Position numbers and translations under genes: made by a program
The notes under the pieces: model-generated
Told to the model about the DNA's origin: nothing
The model's input: the letters and a program-made list of their open reading frames with translations, nothing else
Databases searched by the model: none
NCBI RefSeq assembly: GCF_025457425.1
Contig: NZ_JAMXIA010000001.1
Span: 3,162,001-3,226,000 of the forward strand
DNA: 64,000 bases
Direction of reading: 5' to 3'
From: Chryseobacterium foetidum
GTDB lineage: Bacteria; Bacteroidota; Bacteroidia; Flavobacteriales; Weeksellaceae
Shown here: positions 8,579 through 18,616 of the stretch, piece after piece
How the letters are laid out: each line of letters begins with the position of its first letter
How positions within the stretch are numbered: position 1 is the stretch's first letter

Positions 8579-11035
8579 CTAATTCAAGAAATTAAACTTC
8601 AACTTAATTCCGAAATTTTCTTTAAACTCTGATGTCTGATAATGCCCGAGTCTGTAAGAAAATCCAAGCCCGAAACTTCTTCCCAGGAAGCGATTCCACA
8701 GTACGCCAACTTCCTGATAGTTGTGGTCGAGAACCTGAAAATTAAACTGATGATCCTGTGGATTTTTGAAAGCTCCGATGGCCGACTGATATTCAAGTTC
8801 GATGTTGGAGTATCTCGTTCCGATGGTCTGGAATCTGAAAGGCAAATACTGGGTAATTTTAAACCCTGCAAATTTATCGGCAAAGAAAGTTCCGGCAGGC
8901 ATCGTAGTAAAACCTAAATTGGAAGGTGTGTTGATGTTGGAGTACCATTCATTCGGATTGGCGTCTCTGTGACCTGCAATTTCAAAATTCTTCCATATTG
9001 GCGCTGTTCCTGAAGAAATTCCGCCAAAAAGTTTGATGTTGGTGTAGCCGAGTTTTGTTCTGAACTGATGCACAAACATCGCATCCAGCCTATGGTAATC
9101 AAGATCGCCGCCTAAGACGTTGAAGCCTTTTTCAAAATTCATATAGACCTGTGGGAAACCTTTTTCGAAGGTGAATTTTCCGCTTGGGGTCATGATGTTC
9201 TTGTCGTTTGGCGAATATCTCAGGGAAAGCGTGGCGCTGGTATTGTCAAAACTGTTCCCGAGATTCTGATACTGGTATCCGAAAAGGGCATTCTGTTTCT
9301 CTTTATTCAAGGCGATTTTCATGCTTAAAGAATTCGAGAGGTCATAGGAATAGTACGCTCCCCATTTCTGATTTCTGTAAAAATTGGCGTTATGTAGATC
9401 GAGATTATTGTCTGCCAGATTCATCATCATATCCCACATATTATTGCTGAAACGCCCTGCTGCAAAGACATCATCCATATAATCAACTCTGAAAACCGAA
9501 GTTCTTTTCTGCGAAAGTTTTACATCAACTCCCAAACCGTATTTCCATCTGTGATCCTTAAATCCGTAACCAAAATAGCCGTCAGGAGAAATGGTTTTGC
9601 TGAATTTTTCGTTCAGTTTTACACCAGCTCCCAATCGTAATCCCTGATATTTGTCGTAGCTGAAAAATTTGGTCAGATCAAAATCGATTATTTTATAACG
9701 TAGATTTCCACGCATCAGCTGGGTCAGGAAGCTGAGTTTCTTTTCAAAATCATGCTTTTCCACAAACTTATCCAAAGTGGCGTAAGTCGAACTTTCCCTT
9801 GTGGTAAGGCTGTCTGTACGGTATTTGTCGAGAAGGTTGCCGTCTGAATTCTGCAATTCGAGAGAGTAGCCGTTAAACTCATTGGCTTTCTGCTCTTTGT
9901 TCAGTTCAAAATCGAAGAATCGGTTTTTCACGTACAGGTAATTTCCAAAAGTTTTTGAGTTGTATTTTGCTTTTTCGCCCGCTTTGATGCTGTCTTTTTT
10001 GGATGTGTCAAAAGACTGGTCGCCCATTTTAAGCCTGATATCTTCATAGTCGAGAAACCATTTTCCGTTGATGGGTTTCCAGACGGAGACGATGTTTCCG
10101 GCGTTTGATTTTTTGTTGACGCTTTCAAATTTTTTAAGTGCATACGTCTGCTTGTCAATAAAAATATTTCCATTGAATTTCCTCGGATTCTGTTTTTTCT
10201 TGTCTGTAATTTCCTTGAATTTAATCACATAAGTATCTCTCCCGTCAATCTGAATCGTGTCTGAAAGAAAAAAGTAGAAAAGCTGTCTGTTTTCAGGTTT
10301 CAGCTGTCTCGGCGTCCGGTTTAAATTTGAAATATTGATTGCCAGAGCTTCATAGATCGGATTTTTAAAACCCGACATTCTGTTGTCGAGGATATTGGTT
10401 TTTTCACCAAACTTTTGAGAATATTTGTACTCCGTCGCTTTTTCCCAGAGAAACATCTGCGATTCCTGTGAAGCTTCGATAAACTCTTCGCCAATCAGCG
10501 AGTCTTTGATTTCTTTAGGCTTCATTTTCAAATCTTTCTTATCCACTTTTGAAAGGGAATCTTTTCTCACAGAAAGAAAGTTTTTGTAAATGTCGATCGA
10601 ATCTTTGTCTACATCGATAGAATATTTGGTATAAGATTTAAAATCATAGGAATCCAGAGACTTTGGAGAGTTTTCTTTTTCTCTTTTGTTGAATTCATCA
10701 AGAATTTTCAAAGCTCGGTCATCACTTTTGCTGGAAATCACGATCTTATCGATATTCTGCATCTTTTCAGAAAGCGGATTTAGAAAAACTTCCGTATTTT
10801 TCTTCACATCAGCCGTTGCATCATCAAAATTATTGGCAATAATTTCTACTTTTTTGCACTTGGTTTTCAAGGACAAAACTCCGTGGATATCTGTTTTCCC
10901 CAGCAAAGCATCATCACAGTAAACTGCAGCATTAGCGATGGGTTGTTTATTAGTTTTGTTCATCACCTTCAGCTGATTCTGACTGAAATAAAAGATGCTG
11001 AAAAACAAAAAGAGAGCGGATAAAAGTTTATTCAT
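8579..11035 (-). CDS. DUF5686 family outer-membrane protein with carboxypeptidase-like regulatory domain
   Basis: An 818-residue outer-membrane protein. After a signal peptide (cleavage likely after YFSQN) comes a CarboxypepD_reg-like beta-sandwich (about 20-95, NKQPIANAAVYCDD...GKTDIHGVLSL), then a DUF5686-type domain and a C-terminal half rich in alternating beta strands ending in phenylalanine/asparagine, as expected for a beta-barrel. Such proteins are common in Bacteroidetes; their role is not established. It is monocistronic, with a -7 box upstream. Confidence 0.78.
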   Translation of the reverse strand: MNKLLSALFLFFSIFYFSQNQLKVMNKTNKQPIANAAVYCDDALLGKTDIHGVLSLKTKCKKVEIIANNFDDATADVKKNTEVFLNPLSEKMQNIDKIVISSKSDDRALKILDEFNKREKENSPKSLDSYDFKSYTKYSIDVDKDSIDIYKNFLSVRKDSLSKVDKKDLKMKPKEIKDSLIGEEFIEASQESQMFLWEKATEYKYSQKFGEKTNILDNRMSGFKNPIYEALAINISNLNRTPRQLKPENRQLFYFFLSDTIQIDGRDTYVIKFKEITDKKKQNPRKFNGNIFIDKQTYALKKFESVNKKSNAGNIVSVWKPINGKWFLDYEDIRLKMGDQSFDTSKKDSIKAGEKAKYNSKTFGNYLYVKNRFFDFELNKEQKANEFNGYSLELQNSDGNLLDKYRTDSLTTRESSTYATLDKFVEKHDFEKKLSFLTQLMRGNLRYKIIDFDLTKFFSYDKYQGLRLGAGVKLNEKFSKTISPDGYFGYGFKDHRWKYGLGVDVKLSQKRTSVFRVDYMDDVFAAGRFSNNMWDMMMNLADNNLDLHNANFYRNQKWGAYYSYDLSNSLSMKIALNKEKQNALFGYQYQNLGNSFDNTSATLSLRYSPNDKNIMTPSGKFTFEKGFPQVYMNFEKGFNVLGGDLDYHRLDAMFVHQFRTKLGYTNIKLFGGISSGTAPIWKNFEIAGHRDANPNEWYSNINTPSNLGFTTMPAGTFFADKFAGFKITQYLPFRFQTIGTRYSNIELEYQSAIGAFKNPQDHQFNFQVLDHNYQEVGVLWNRFLGRSFGLGFSYRLGHYQTSEFKENFGIKLKFNFLN

Positions 11036-11545
11036 TGAAATAGTATTGATGCAGCAAAACTATTGATTAGTGTGAAATAAAATGGGGTGGGGAAATATAA
11101 TGTTTTGTTAAATAAGAAAGTGATTGTTTTTCAATTGGATATGGTTAAATTTGACAAAGTTCAATTCCCTTTTTAATGATAATTTTTTTTTTAGTTAAGG
11201 TTTTTAAGGATTTTCAAGTTTGTAATTTTTATGTCTATAAAAATCATCTTGTATTGAAATAAAATTGTAAATTTATAGTTACAGTTGAATTCATAAAAGT
11301 GAGAGCGAGTATTAATAATGTTGCATTAAGAAGAGTAACTGTTTTCTTCGGGAAGTAAAACAATGCGAGCAAACGAGGAAATTTACAGATAATGAAAGTC
11401 TAAAAACTGCGTACAAAATAAAAATAGTTGCAGTTTATTTTCGAATTATTTCACAATCCCAAAACCAGAAATACAGTTCGAAAACGGCAGTCTAAAAATA
11501 GGCAGGAAATGTTTAAATTTGTAAAAGAAATTTAAATATAATGCT
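11036..11545. other. Intergenic region between divergent genes
   Basis: AT-rich region between the DUF5686 gene (minus) and the Rpn-type nuclease (plus). It holds a minus-strand -7 box at 11055-11062 (TAGTTTTG) and a plus-strand box at 11514-11521. No RNA gene or repeat is recognised in between. Confidence 0.5.
11514..11521 (+). promoter_or_regulatory. Bacteroidetes -7 box (TAAATTTG) for the Rpn-type gene
   Basis: Exact match to TAnnTTTG, 24 bp before the ATG at 11546. The -33 element is not obvious. Confidence 0.5.
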
Positions 11546-12370
11546 ATGAAAGCGAAATATATAAATCCATTTACAGACTTCGGATTTAAGAAAATATTTG
11601 GTGAAGAAGCCAGTAAGCCTTTGCTTATTGACTTTTTAAACGCTCTTTTGCCACAAACGAACAAAATTGTTGATTTAAATTTTAAAAATACTGAACAGCT
11701 AGGGCAAACCGAAACTGATAGAAAAGCTATATACGATATCTATTGTGAAAACGAAAATGGCGAAAAATTTATCGTAGAACTTCAAAAAGCTAAACAAAAT
11801 TATTTCAAGGAAAGAACTGTTTATTACTCCACTTTTCCAATTCGTGAACAGGCCGAAAGAGGCGAATGGAACTATAATCTAAAAGCGGTTTATTGTGTTG
11901 GTATTTTAGACTTTACGTTTGACGATTACGAAAGTGAACCAGAAAGAAGCGAAGTTGTACACACTATAAAGCTAAAAAATCAAAACAATAAAATCTTTTA
12001 TGACAAACTTACTTTTATCTATTTGGAAATGCCAAATTTTTCTAAAAATGAGGAGCACTTAAGCTCTCGCTTAGACAAATGGCTCTATTTCATCAAAAAC
12101 CTGGAAGATTTTCAAAGTATTCCAACTATTTTCAAAGATGAAGTTTTTACGCAAGCGTTTGAGAAAGCTGAACTCGCAAACTTCGGACAGATAGATTTGG
12201 AAAAATATGAAAGTAGCTTAAAAGCGTATCGAGATTTGAAAGGTGTCATTGATACGGCTTTTGACGAAGGAAAAATTGAAGTTGCAAGAAATTTAAAAAA
12301 ATTAGGAGTTGATATTGAAATTATCTCTAAATCGACAGGTTTAACAAGTAGTGACATTGAAAAACTTTAA
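11546..12370 (+). CDS. Rpn family recombination-promoting nuclease / PD-(D/E)XK transposase-like protein
   Basis: A 274-residue protein of the PDDEXK_2 (PF12784) family, whose E. coli Rpn relatives are DNA nucleases that promote recombination without RecA. The N-terminus NPFTDFGFKKIFGEE is the family hallmark. The nuclease core shows D64 (AIYDIYC) and E78-x-Q80 (FIVELQ), so the active site looks complete. The C-terminal helix (VARNLKKLGVDIEIISKSTGL) is also typical. Copies are often mobile; no inverted repeats or target duplications are visible around this one, and it has its own promoter box. Confidence 0.85.
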   Translation: MKAKYINPFTDFGFKKIFGEEASKPLLIDFLNALLPQTNKIVDLNFKNTEQLGQTETDRKAIYDIYCENENGEKFIVELQKAKQNYFKERTVYYSTFPIREQAERGEWNYNLKAVYCVGILDFTFDDYESEPERSEVVHTIKLKNQNNKIFYDKLTFIYLEMPNFSKNEEHLSSRLDKWLYFIKNLEDFQSIPTIFKDEVFTQAFEKAELANFGQIDLEKYESSLKAYRDLKGVIDTAFDEGKIEVARNLKKLGVDIEIISKSTGLTSSDIEKL

Positions 12371-12542
12371 TATATAAGTTATACCCAACTCACAACGAAT
12401 TTGCTATAATAGGCGGAATGTCTTTAATTCGCTTTTTATTTTTTAACATTTAACTTTTTAACGTACGAAAACTGATAGTCTACATATATTTTAGTCGATA
12501 AAAGCGCTTACATTTCATAATTGGCGAAAAAAAGATATTAAA

Positions 12543-13073
12543 ATGAGATATAGAATATTTATCGTAGTGATATTAACTGCTTTCTTTGCCTGCAGTGAAA
12601 AAGAAAAGGATTTTGATTCTTTAGAATATTCTTTTTATGGAACTTTTTCAACTTTCTTTTCAATAAAGTTTACGCAAAGCGACACCATATTTTTAAAAGA
12701 GCACTGGAATAGCGGACGCAATGGATATATTAGTTTTCCTAAAGCTGACAGAAATTATTTTTGATTACTGACCCAGCAGCAAAAGGAAGAGTTAAGTGGT
12801 TTGCTTCGTAAAACAGATTTTAAGAAAATCAAGTCTAAATATTCTGAAGATTACGTCGATGGCAGTATGTTTCAAATAATAATTAAAAAAGATGACCTTA
12901 AAAAAAAGGTTTTTGTTCACAGTTATCATATTCCAAAAGAGCTGGATTCACTTTCTGCTTGGATTTATAATACAAAAATGAAGCTGAAACTAACTGAAAC
13001 AAATAAGAAGCTGGAATTTGAAAGTGCAAAAGAACTGTTTCCACCACCACCGCCACCGCCAATTCTCCAGTAA
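12543..13073 (+). pseudogene. Lipoprotein gene interrupted by an in-frame TGA
   Basis: The first part (12543-12764) encodes a signal with lipobox FFAC and about 55 mature residues, ending at TGA (12762-12764) after DRNYF. The same frame then stays open from 12765 to 13073 and encodes LLTQQQKEELSGLLRKTDF and a further 80 residues ending in a run of seven prolines. No start codon is needed for the second half, so this is best read as one gene of about 175 codons with a nonsense change, for example TGG to TGA. A sequencing error is possible. Function unknown. Confidence 0.65.
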
Positions 13074-13201
13074 TATTTTCTAAAGAAAAGCAAATAAAAC
13101 CCTCACAACGAAACTGCTATTTTTCTTATTAGGTAAATTCTTATTTTAATGACAAAACTTGTTTTTCCATTTCAAAAAAATTCCACTTCCGAAATCTTCC
13201 T

Positions 13202-13209
13202 TACCTTTG
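13202..13209 (+). promoter_or_regulatory. Bacteroidetes -7 box (TACCTTTG)
   Basis: Exact TAnnTTTG match, 24 bp upstream of the ATG at 13234. Confidence 0.5.
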
Positions 13210-13233
13210 CCAAAATTTTTTAAACATAACAAA

Positions 13234-13653
13234 ATGATCAAAAAAGTATTCACCATTTTATTTTTTGCAGGTATTGGTATTTTCGGGACGCAGATGAAAG
13301 CGCAAACCATTGAGGAAATTAAACAGAAACAGGAAATTTTTAAAATCTATTCTCAGCTCCTCGATAAAAGTATGGATCTTGCAAAGGAAAGACAGAACAA
13401 TGTAAAATTGGAAGCTCAGGTTAATTCGCTGAATAAAAAATCTGACAGGAAAACAGATAAGTTTACTTCATCAGACCCAAAAACCACTTCGGCAGATGCA
13501 AAGAAAACCGCAAAACTGCTCAAAGAAACCGAAGCTGCCAACCGCGACCTCGCCAAAAGCAACAGCAAAATAAAAAGCATTGAAGCTCAGATGGCAACCA
13601 TCGTCAGCAAAATGGAAAAATACAAGTATGTAGTTGAGATCAAGAATAAGTAA
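13234..13653 (+). CDS. Secreted coiled-coil protein, function unknown
   Basis: A 139-residue exported protein. The start at 13234 (MIKKVF) gives a normal signal peptide ending near KAQ; the longer TTG-initiated frame from 13159 runs through the promoter box and is rejected. The mature part is almost wholly helical and charged, with lysine and alanine repeats and two likely coiled-coil stretches (about 30-65 and 80-125). I do not recognise a family. It ends at a strong terminator. Confidence 0.6.
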   Translation: MIKKVFTILFFAGIGIFGTQMKAQTIEEIKQKQEIFKIYSQLLDKSMDLAKERQNNVKLEAQVNSLNKKSDRKTDKFTSSDPKTTSADAKKTAKLLKETEAANRDLAKSNSKIKSIEAQMATIVSKMEKYKYVVEIKNK

Positions 13654-13700
13654 GTAGAAAAACTCCACTGAATTTCAAACTTAGTCGATAAATTAATAAA

Positions 13701-13744
13701 AAAAAACAGGCTCAAACATAAAACCAGTTTGAGCCTGTTTTTTT
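13701..13744. terminator. Bidirectional rho-independent terminator
   Basis: A perfect stem (acaggctcaaac with gtttgagcctgt) is flanked by A-runs on one side and T-runs on the other. It serves the coiled-coil gene on the plus strand and the converging gene on the minus strand. Confidence 0.85.
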
Positions 13745-13813
13745 ATTTTTTAAAAGTATTCTATCTGATGATGAATTTTGAATCTAAAACCGATTTTACT
13801 TCATTTTTTCTAT

Positions 13814-14797
13814 CTATTTAAGTTTCACTAAAAGTTTGGTAAGTTCATCCGGTGATACAACATCAATATTTCCATTTGGTTTTTCAATCACCATTATTTT
13901 AGTGAATTTGTTATTGTAATACCAAAAGAAATCTGTTGATATAGGATAAGGATGATTATCGTGAAACTTCTCTACCAGACTTTTCATACCCTGTATAAAC
14001 TTAACAAAGTCTACAGGCTTTTCTGTAGTGATTTTACAGATGTTAATGAGACCTTTGTTTGGAAAAGCAACAACAGATCCCAAATCACCAACAAAGTCTG
14101 TCGAATTATTGATTAGGTCTAAAGCATAGCTGCCAGCATAAGTTTCATTTTCAATAAAGCTTATTTCAATTTTAGAACCTCCTAAATCAATCTCTTGAGT
14201 GAGCTTAGTCACAGTCTGTTTATTTATATTTTGCTGAGCTAATGCAAAGAGATCCTTTTCGTCTTTTTTCCAGAAATCAAACATTTCTTTACGCATAACA
14301 TTTGTAAAAGCTGTAGGCAGATCAAGCATTAAAATTGTGATAGTTCCTTCTAAATCTTTTTTGAATACTACATTCTCCGGTTTGAAATACTGATCAAAAT
14401 ATTCTTCCGGATAAATGCGTAGACTTAAATGTTCTTTTACTTTATTGAAGTCTTTTAAATCCATTGATTTGGAAAAGTCCATAGAATCAAAAAGTCCATC
14501 AAAATGTTCCTTTACAATCGCAGCTAAAACTTTGTCATCATTCTGATTTTTAGATTTATAAAGCAGGTTATCCAAACCAGCCTGAAAACCTGATTCTGTT
14601 TTTATTACTCCATCATCAAGAGAAAATACTTTTTCACGTTTTGAAATTTCCTTTATTGATAAATCGGCAATCGTTTTATAATTTTTTTCACTGATCTCAT
14701 TTTTGAATAATTCCGGGACAGTGTACGAAATTTTCTGCGCCGATATTCCAACAAAAAGGAGAGCCGTAAAAATAATGATGATTTTTTTTAGTAACAT
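13814..14797 (-). CDS. Hypothetical secreted protein
   Basis: A 327-residue protein with a signal peptide ending in GISAQ, a cut site typical of Bacteroidetes. The rest has no motif I recognise and mixes helices and strands. It starts 9 bp after the alaS stop codon and is probably transcribed with it, although no functional link to tRNA charging is implied. Confidence 0.6.
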   Translation of the reverse strand: MLLKKIIIIFTALLFVGISAQKISYTVPELFKNEISEKNYKTIADLSIKEISKREKVFSLDDGVIKTESGFQAGLDNLLYKSKNQNDDKVLAAIVKEHFDGLFDSMDFSKSMDLKDFNKVKEHLSLRIYPEEYFDQYFKPENVVFKKDLEGTITILMLDLPTAFTNVMRKEMFDFWKKDEKDLFALAQQNINKQTVTKLTQEIDLGGSKIEISFIENETYAGSYALDLINNSTDFVGDLGSVVAFPNKGLINICKITTEKPVDFVKFIQGMKSLVEKFHDNHPYPISTDFFWYYNNKFTKIMVIEKPNGNIDVVSPDELTKLLVKLK

Positions 14798-14806
14798 CTT
14801 AAATCA

Positions 14807-17410
14807 TTAAAGATTCAAAGCCTTCTGATACGCATTTTCCAAGCCATCAAGATTTTTTCCGCCTGCAGTTGCGAAGCCAGGATTTCCGCCGCCGCCACCT
14901 TGGATTTCTTTGGCTAAATCTTTAATCAGCGCTCCTGCCTGATAGATTCCTGCCAGATCGTCGGAAACGCCAACAGTAATCATCGGTTTGCCGTCTGCAT
15001 CGGATAAGACAATCGTTATAGAAGTCGGGATTTCTTTCTTCAACTGGAACACGATGTCTTTTACAAAACCTGCATCCAGAGAGGTTTTCTTAACCAATAG
15101 AAGCTTGTCGCCTTTTTGTTCGTAAGCCGTTTTCCAGTCGCCGATTTCTCCTTTTGCTTTTTCTTTTTTCAGAGATTCCACTTCAGATTTTAGTGAAGCG
15201 TTTTCGTCCATCAGTTTTTCAATTGATTTTACGATGTCTTTGGATTTCAGCAATTGAGATAATTCAATTACCTGCTTTTCCAGACTCTTGAAATATGCTT
15301 CAGATTTATCTCCGGAAATCGCTTCAATTCTTCTGATTCCCGCAGCTGCAGAAGCTTCAGAATTGATTTTAAAATGACCGATTTCGCTGGTATGTTTTAC
15401 GTGAGTTCCTCCGCACAGTTCTTTTGAAGTTCCAAACTGGATCATTCTCACGCTGTCGCCGTATTTTTCACCAAATAATGCCATCGCACCTTTGTCAATC
15501 GCCTCCTGAATCGGGATGTTTCTGAATTCCTGCAAAGCAATATTCTCTTTGATTTTCGAATTGACTTTCTCCTCAATTAAAGCCAGTTCTTCCTCCGTCA
15601 TTTTACTGAAATGCGAGAAGTCGAAACGGAGATAATCCGGGCCAACGAATGAACCTTTCTGCTCAACGTGAGTTCCCAAAACTTCTCTCAAAGCCTCGTG
15701 CAGTAAATGCGTTACCGAGTGATTTGCCTGAGAATTTTTTCTGTCGGTCGCATTCACCTTTGCGTAGAAAACTGCTCCGGCATCTTTCGGAAGTCCGTTG
15801 ATGAGCGAAATAATCAATCCGTTTTCTTTTTTGGTTTCCAGAACTTCAAAGCTTTCAACGGCATTTTCAAGAACACCTTTATCACCGATTTGTCCACCAC
15901 CTTCTGGATAGAAAGGCGATTCGCTCAATACGACCTGATAAAATTCGCCGTCTTTATTTTCTACTTTTCTGTATCTTGTGATGTAAGTTTCAGATTCAAT
16001 CTGATCGTAACCTACGAAGTTTTCAGGCTTTTCTTCCAAAACAACCCAGTCGTATACTTTGGAAGCTGAGTCTTTTTTAGAACGCTGTTTTTGCTTTGCC
16101 ATTTCAGCTTCAAAACCAGCTTCGTCAATGGTCAAACCTTTTTCTTCTGCAATAATTCTCGTTAAATCATCAGGGAAACCGTACGTGTCGTACAGTTCGA
16201 AAACTTCTTCAGTCGGCAATACTTTTTTGCCTTCAGAAATCGTCTGCTGAATTAATTTATCAACTCTTAATAATCCGGTTTCAATGGTTTTCAAGAAAGA
16301 TTCTTCTTCACTTTTAATCACTTCAGTAACCAGTTTTCCTTGTTTTTCCAGTTCTGGGAAGAATTTTCCCATTTGGTTTTGTAGAACAGCCACCAGTTCA
16401 AATAGAAAAGGTTCTTTTCTGTCTAAAAATCGGTAAGCGTAAGAAATACCTCTTCTTAAAATTCTTCTGATCACATAACCGGCACCTCCGTTGGAAGGCA
16501 GCTGTCCGTCAGCAATCGCAAACGAAACCGCTCTGATGTGGTCAACAACAACGCGAATGGCGATGTCTTTTTCGTCCGTTAAAATTCCGGTATATTTTTT
16601 CCCTGAAAGTTCTTCAACTTTAGCAATCAAAGGTGTGAAAACATCAGTATCGTAGTTGGATTCTTTCTGCTGTAAAGCCATGCAAAGACGCTCGAAGCCC
16701 ATTCCGGTATCGATGTGTTTTGCAGGAAGATTTTCCAGAGAACCGTCTGCTTTTCTGTTGAACTGCATGAAAACGAGATTCCAGATTTCAACCACCTGTG
16801 GATGGTCGTTGTTCACCAATTCCAGTCCTGAAATTTTAGCTTTTTCTTCTGCACTTCTCAGGTCAACGTGAATTTCTGAGCAAGGCCCGCAAGGTCCGCT
16901 GGCACCCATTTCCCAGAAATTATCTTTTTTGTTTCCGTTGATAATTCTGTCTTCAGAAACGAACTGCTTCCACAGATCATAAGCTTCAGTATCTCTATCC
17001 AGATTTTCTTTTTCGTCGCCTTCAAAAATGGTCACGTAAAGATTTTCCTTCGGAATTCCGTAGACTTCTGTCAGCAATTCCCAAGCCCAAGAGATGGCTT
17101 CTTTTTTGAAATAGTCGCCAAAAGACCAGTTTCCCAACATCTCAAACATCGTGTGGTGATAGGTATCACGACCCACATCATCCAGATCATTGTGCTTTCC
17201 GGAAACTCTTAAACATTTCTGTGTATCGGCAATTCTTGAGGCTTTAGGCTCTTTATATCCTAAAAAATAATCTTTAAACTGCGTCATTCCAGAGTTGGAA
17301 AACATCAAAGTCGGATCGTCTTTCAGCACGATAGGCGCCGAAGGAACGATGAGGTGTTGTTTAGATTGAAAAAAGTCTAAAAACTGTTGTCTTATTTCCT
17401 GTGAAGTCAT
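14807..17410 (-). CDS. alaS: Alanine--tRNA ligase
   Basis: Charges tRNA-Ala with alanine and edits mischarged Ser and Gly. At 867 residues it is full length. It has the class II catalytic core at the N-terminus (FLDFFQSKQHLIVPSAP, then the GMTQFKDYFLG and SGKHNDLDDVGRDTYHHTMF segments), the editing domain with HSVTHLLH and CGGTHVKHTSEIG zinc-type ligands, and the C-Ala domain ending in GGGGGNPGFATAGG. The upstream promoter box lies at 17460-17467. Confidence 0.98.
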   Translation of the reverse strand: MTSQEIRQQFLDFFQSKQHLIVPSAPIVLKDDPTLMFSNSGMTQFKDYFLGYKEPKASRIADTQKCLRVSGKHNDLDDVGRDTYHHTMFEMLGNWSFGDYFKKEAISWAWELLTEVYGIPKENLYVTIFEGDEKENLDRDTEAYDLWKQFVSEDRIINGNKKDNFWEMGASGPCGPCSEIHVDLRSAEEKAKISGLELVNNDHPQVVEIWNLVFMQFNRKADGSLENLPAKHIDTGMGFERLCMALQQKESNYDTDVFTPLIAKVEELSGKKYTGILTDEKDIAIRVVVDHIRAVSFAIADGQLPSNGGAGYVIRRILRRGISYAYRFLDRKEPFLFELVAVLQNQMGKFFPELEKQGKLVTEVIKSEEESFLKTIETGLLRVDKLIQQTISEGKKVLPTEEVFELYDTYGFPDDLTRIIAEEKGLTIDEAGFEAEMAKQKQRSKKDSASKVYDWVVLEEKPENFVGYDQIESETYITRYRKVENKDGEFYQVVLSESPFYPEGGGQIGDKGVLENAVESFEVLETKKENGLIISLINGLPKDAGAVFYAKVNATDRKNSQANHSVTHLLHEALREVLGTHVEQKGSFVGPDYLRFDFSHFSKMTEEELALIEEKVNSKIKENIALQEFRNIPIQEAIDKGAMALFGEKYGDSVRMIQFGTSKELCGGTHVKHTSEIGHFKINSEASAAAGIRRIEAISGDKSEAYFKSLEKQVIELSQLLKSKDIVKSIEKLMDENASLKSEVESLKKEKAKGEIGDWKTAYEQKGDKLLLVKKTSLDAGFVKDIVFQLKKEIPTSITIVLSDADGKPMITVGVSDDLAGIYQAGALIKDLAKEIQGGGGGNPGFATAGGKNLDGLENAYQKALNL

Positions 17411-17459
17411 ATTTGTTGCTTTTTGCTAAATGCTTTCGGCTTTAGCTTTTTTTGATGGG

Positions 17460-17467
17460 CAAATTTA
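17460..17467 (-). promoter_or_regulatory. Bacteroidetes -7 box (TAAATTTG) for alaS
   Basis: The minus strand reads TAAATTTG, about 50 bp before the alaS ATG. Confidence 0.5.
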
Positions 17468-17473
17468 AAGAAA

Positions 17474-17507
17474 AGAGACAAGTAAAAAGTAAAAAGAACC
17501 AAGTTTT
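17474..17507 (+). repeat. Degenerate agagacaagtaaaaagtaaaa repeat
   Basis: One degenerate copy of the purine-rich repeat found at 23929, 35509, 46340, 52340 and 53745. This is the only copy not placed directly behind a stop codon; it lies upstream of alaS. The remaining bases up to 17692 are AT-rich and show nothing else. Confidence 0.5.
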
Positions 17508-17692
17508 TGAAGAGTGAAGTGATTTTAGTGCTACTTTAAATTAAAATATTTAATATTTTGTAAAGTTTAAACTAAAAGGGAATTGTGATTGACCTTAATT
17601 AATAGCAATTTAATTTTAACGGTGTCATTGATAATGTGAATGCTGAATTTACTGTTATGATTATAAGCCGACATCCATCAAAGGAATAGATA

Positions 17693-18163
17693 TTATTGTG
17701 CAAGATTTTTTTCCCAGACTTTATCAATAAATAATCCAAATACCATAAATGAAAGACTGGAGTATGGGAAGCTGTCAACTACTGAGAAAATCAATTGACC
17801 ATCATTTTCAAAATTTAAAAATGCTCCCCAATATAAATAGAATCCCAAAGGATGAACTATAAAATAAAAAATTAACATCATGACTAGAATCTCAAAACCA
17901 CTTTTATCTGAATGTCTTTTTGCTTCATTTTTTATTACCTTAAATATTACGAATAAAAACAGCAATAAAATAGTTGCTAAAATAAAAATTGCAAGTTTCC
18001 CCACATTGCTGTAAGGATTATTATCTACTAATCCGCAAGCAAGAATTTCTACTGGAGTTGCGTGAAGTACAGAAAATATGGGAACTACGAATGTCAGTGT
18101 CAATAAAAGAGACATGGTGGTGAAAATTATACCAATTCTAAATGCAAAATATTTACGTTTCAT
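17693..18163 (-). CDS. Hypothetical membrane protein with about four transmembrane segments
   Basis: Not recognised. The 156 residues contain four hydrophobic stretches (about 9-32, 55-78, 92-112 and 128-146) separated by short charged loops. It sits alone between the alaS promoter region and the TPR gene, 33 bp downstream of the latter on the same strand, and could be the last gene of that cluster. Confidence 0.55.
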   Translation of the reverse strand: MKRKYFAFRIGIIFTTMSLLLTLTFVVPIFSVLHATPVEILACGLVDNNPYSNVGKLAIFILATILLLFLFVIFKVIKNEAKRHSDKSGFEILVMMLIFYFIVHPLGFYLYWGAFLNFENDGQLIFSVVDSFPYSSLSFMVFGLFIDKVWEKNLAQ

Positions 18164-18196
18164 TTTTAAAGTTGGATTTAAATTTATGTCAACCTA

Positions 18197-18613
18197 TTAA
18201 TAGGCATGCGGATCAAAATAAGCCTTAAAAGTAAGCGGATCTTCCTGCATTTCTTCAGCAATTTCCAAATATTCGTGATACTCTTCGGGATCTTTTCCCA
18301 TATCGACCATAACGATGGCAAGATTGGTGTAGAGATTTTTGTCTTCTGAACCCAGTTGCTGAGCAATTTTAAGAGCAGCCAGCGCGCCTTTGTATTCACC
18401 GGAATCGCACAAAACGGCTCCAAGATTAATGTAGGCGGAAGTATTTTGAGGGTCGGTTTTTAGAATGTCCTGCAGTTCTGTAATCAGCAAGTCATTGATG
18501 TCATCCCAATGATCTTCATTTTCCCATCTTTTTGCCTGAAGTTTAATTACTTTTTCTAATCTCTCGGTGATGTTGCTCATCCTACAAATTTCTGAATTGA
18601 TTTTAGAATGCAC
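18197..18613 (-). CDS. Tetratricopeptide (TPR) repeat protein
   Basis: A 138-residue protein made of two to three TPR units, for example TSAYINLGAVLCDSGEYKGA and KNLYTNLAIVMVDMGKDPEEY, which fold as helical hairpins for protein-protein contact. No signal peptide is present, so it is cytoplasmic. It starts 3 bp after the GNAT gene stop and belongs to the same operon. Confidence 0.7.
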   Translation of the reverse strand: MHSKINSEICRMSNITERLEKVIKLQAKRWENEDHWDDINDLLITELQDILKTDPQNTSAYINLGAVLCDSGEYKGALAALKIAQQLGSEDKNLYTNLAIVMVDMGKDPEEYHEYLEIAEEMQEDPLTFKAYFDPHAY

Positions 18614-18616
18614 AAA

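Noticed and set aside
11546..12370. Rpn-type gene as part of an insertion sequence
   Set aside because: No terminal inverted repeats, target duplication or accompanying genes were found; it is kept as a stand-alone gene.
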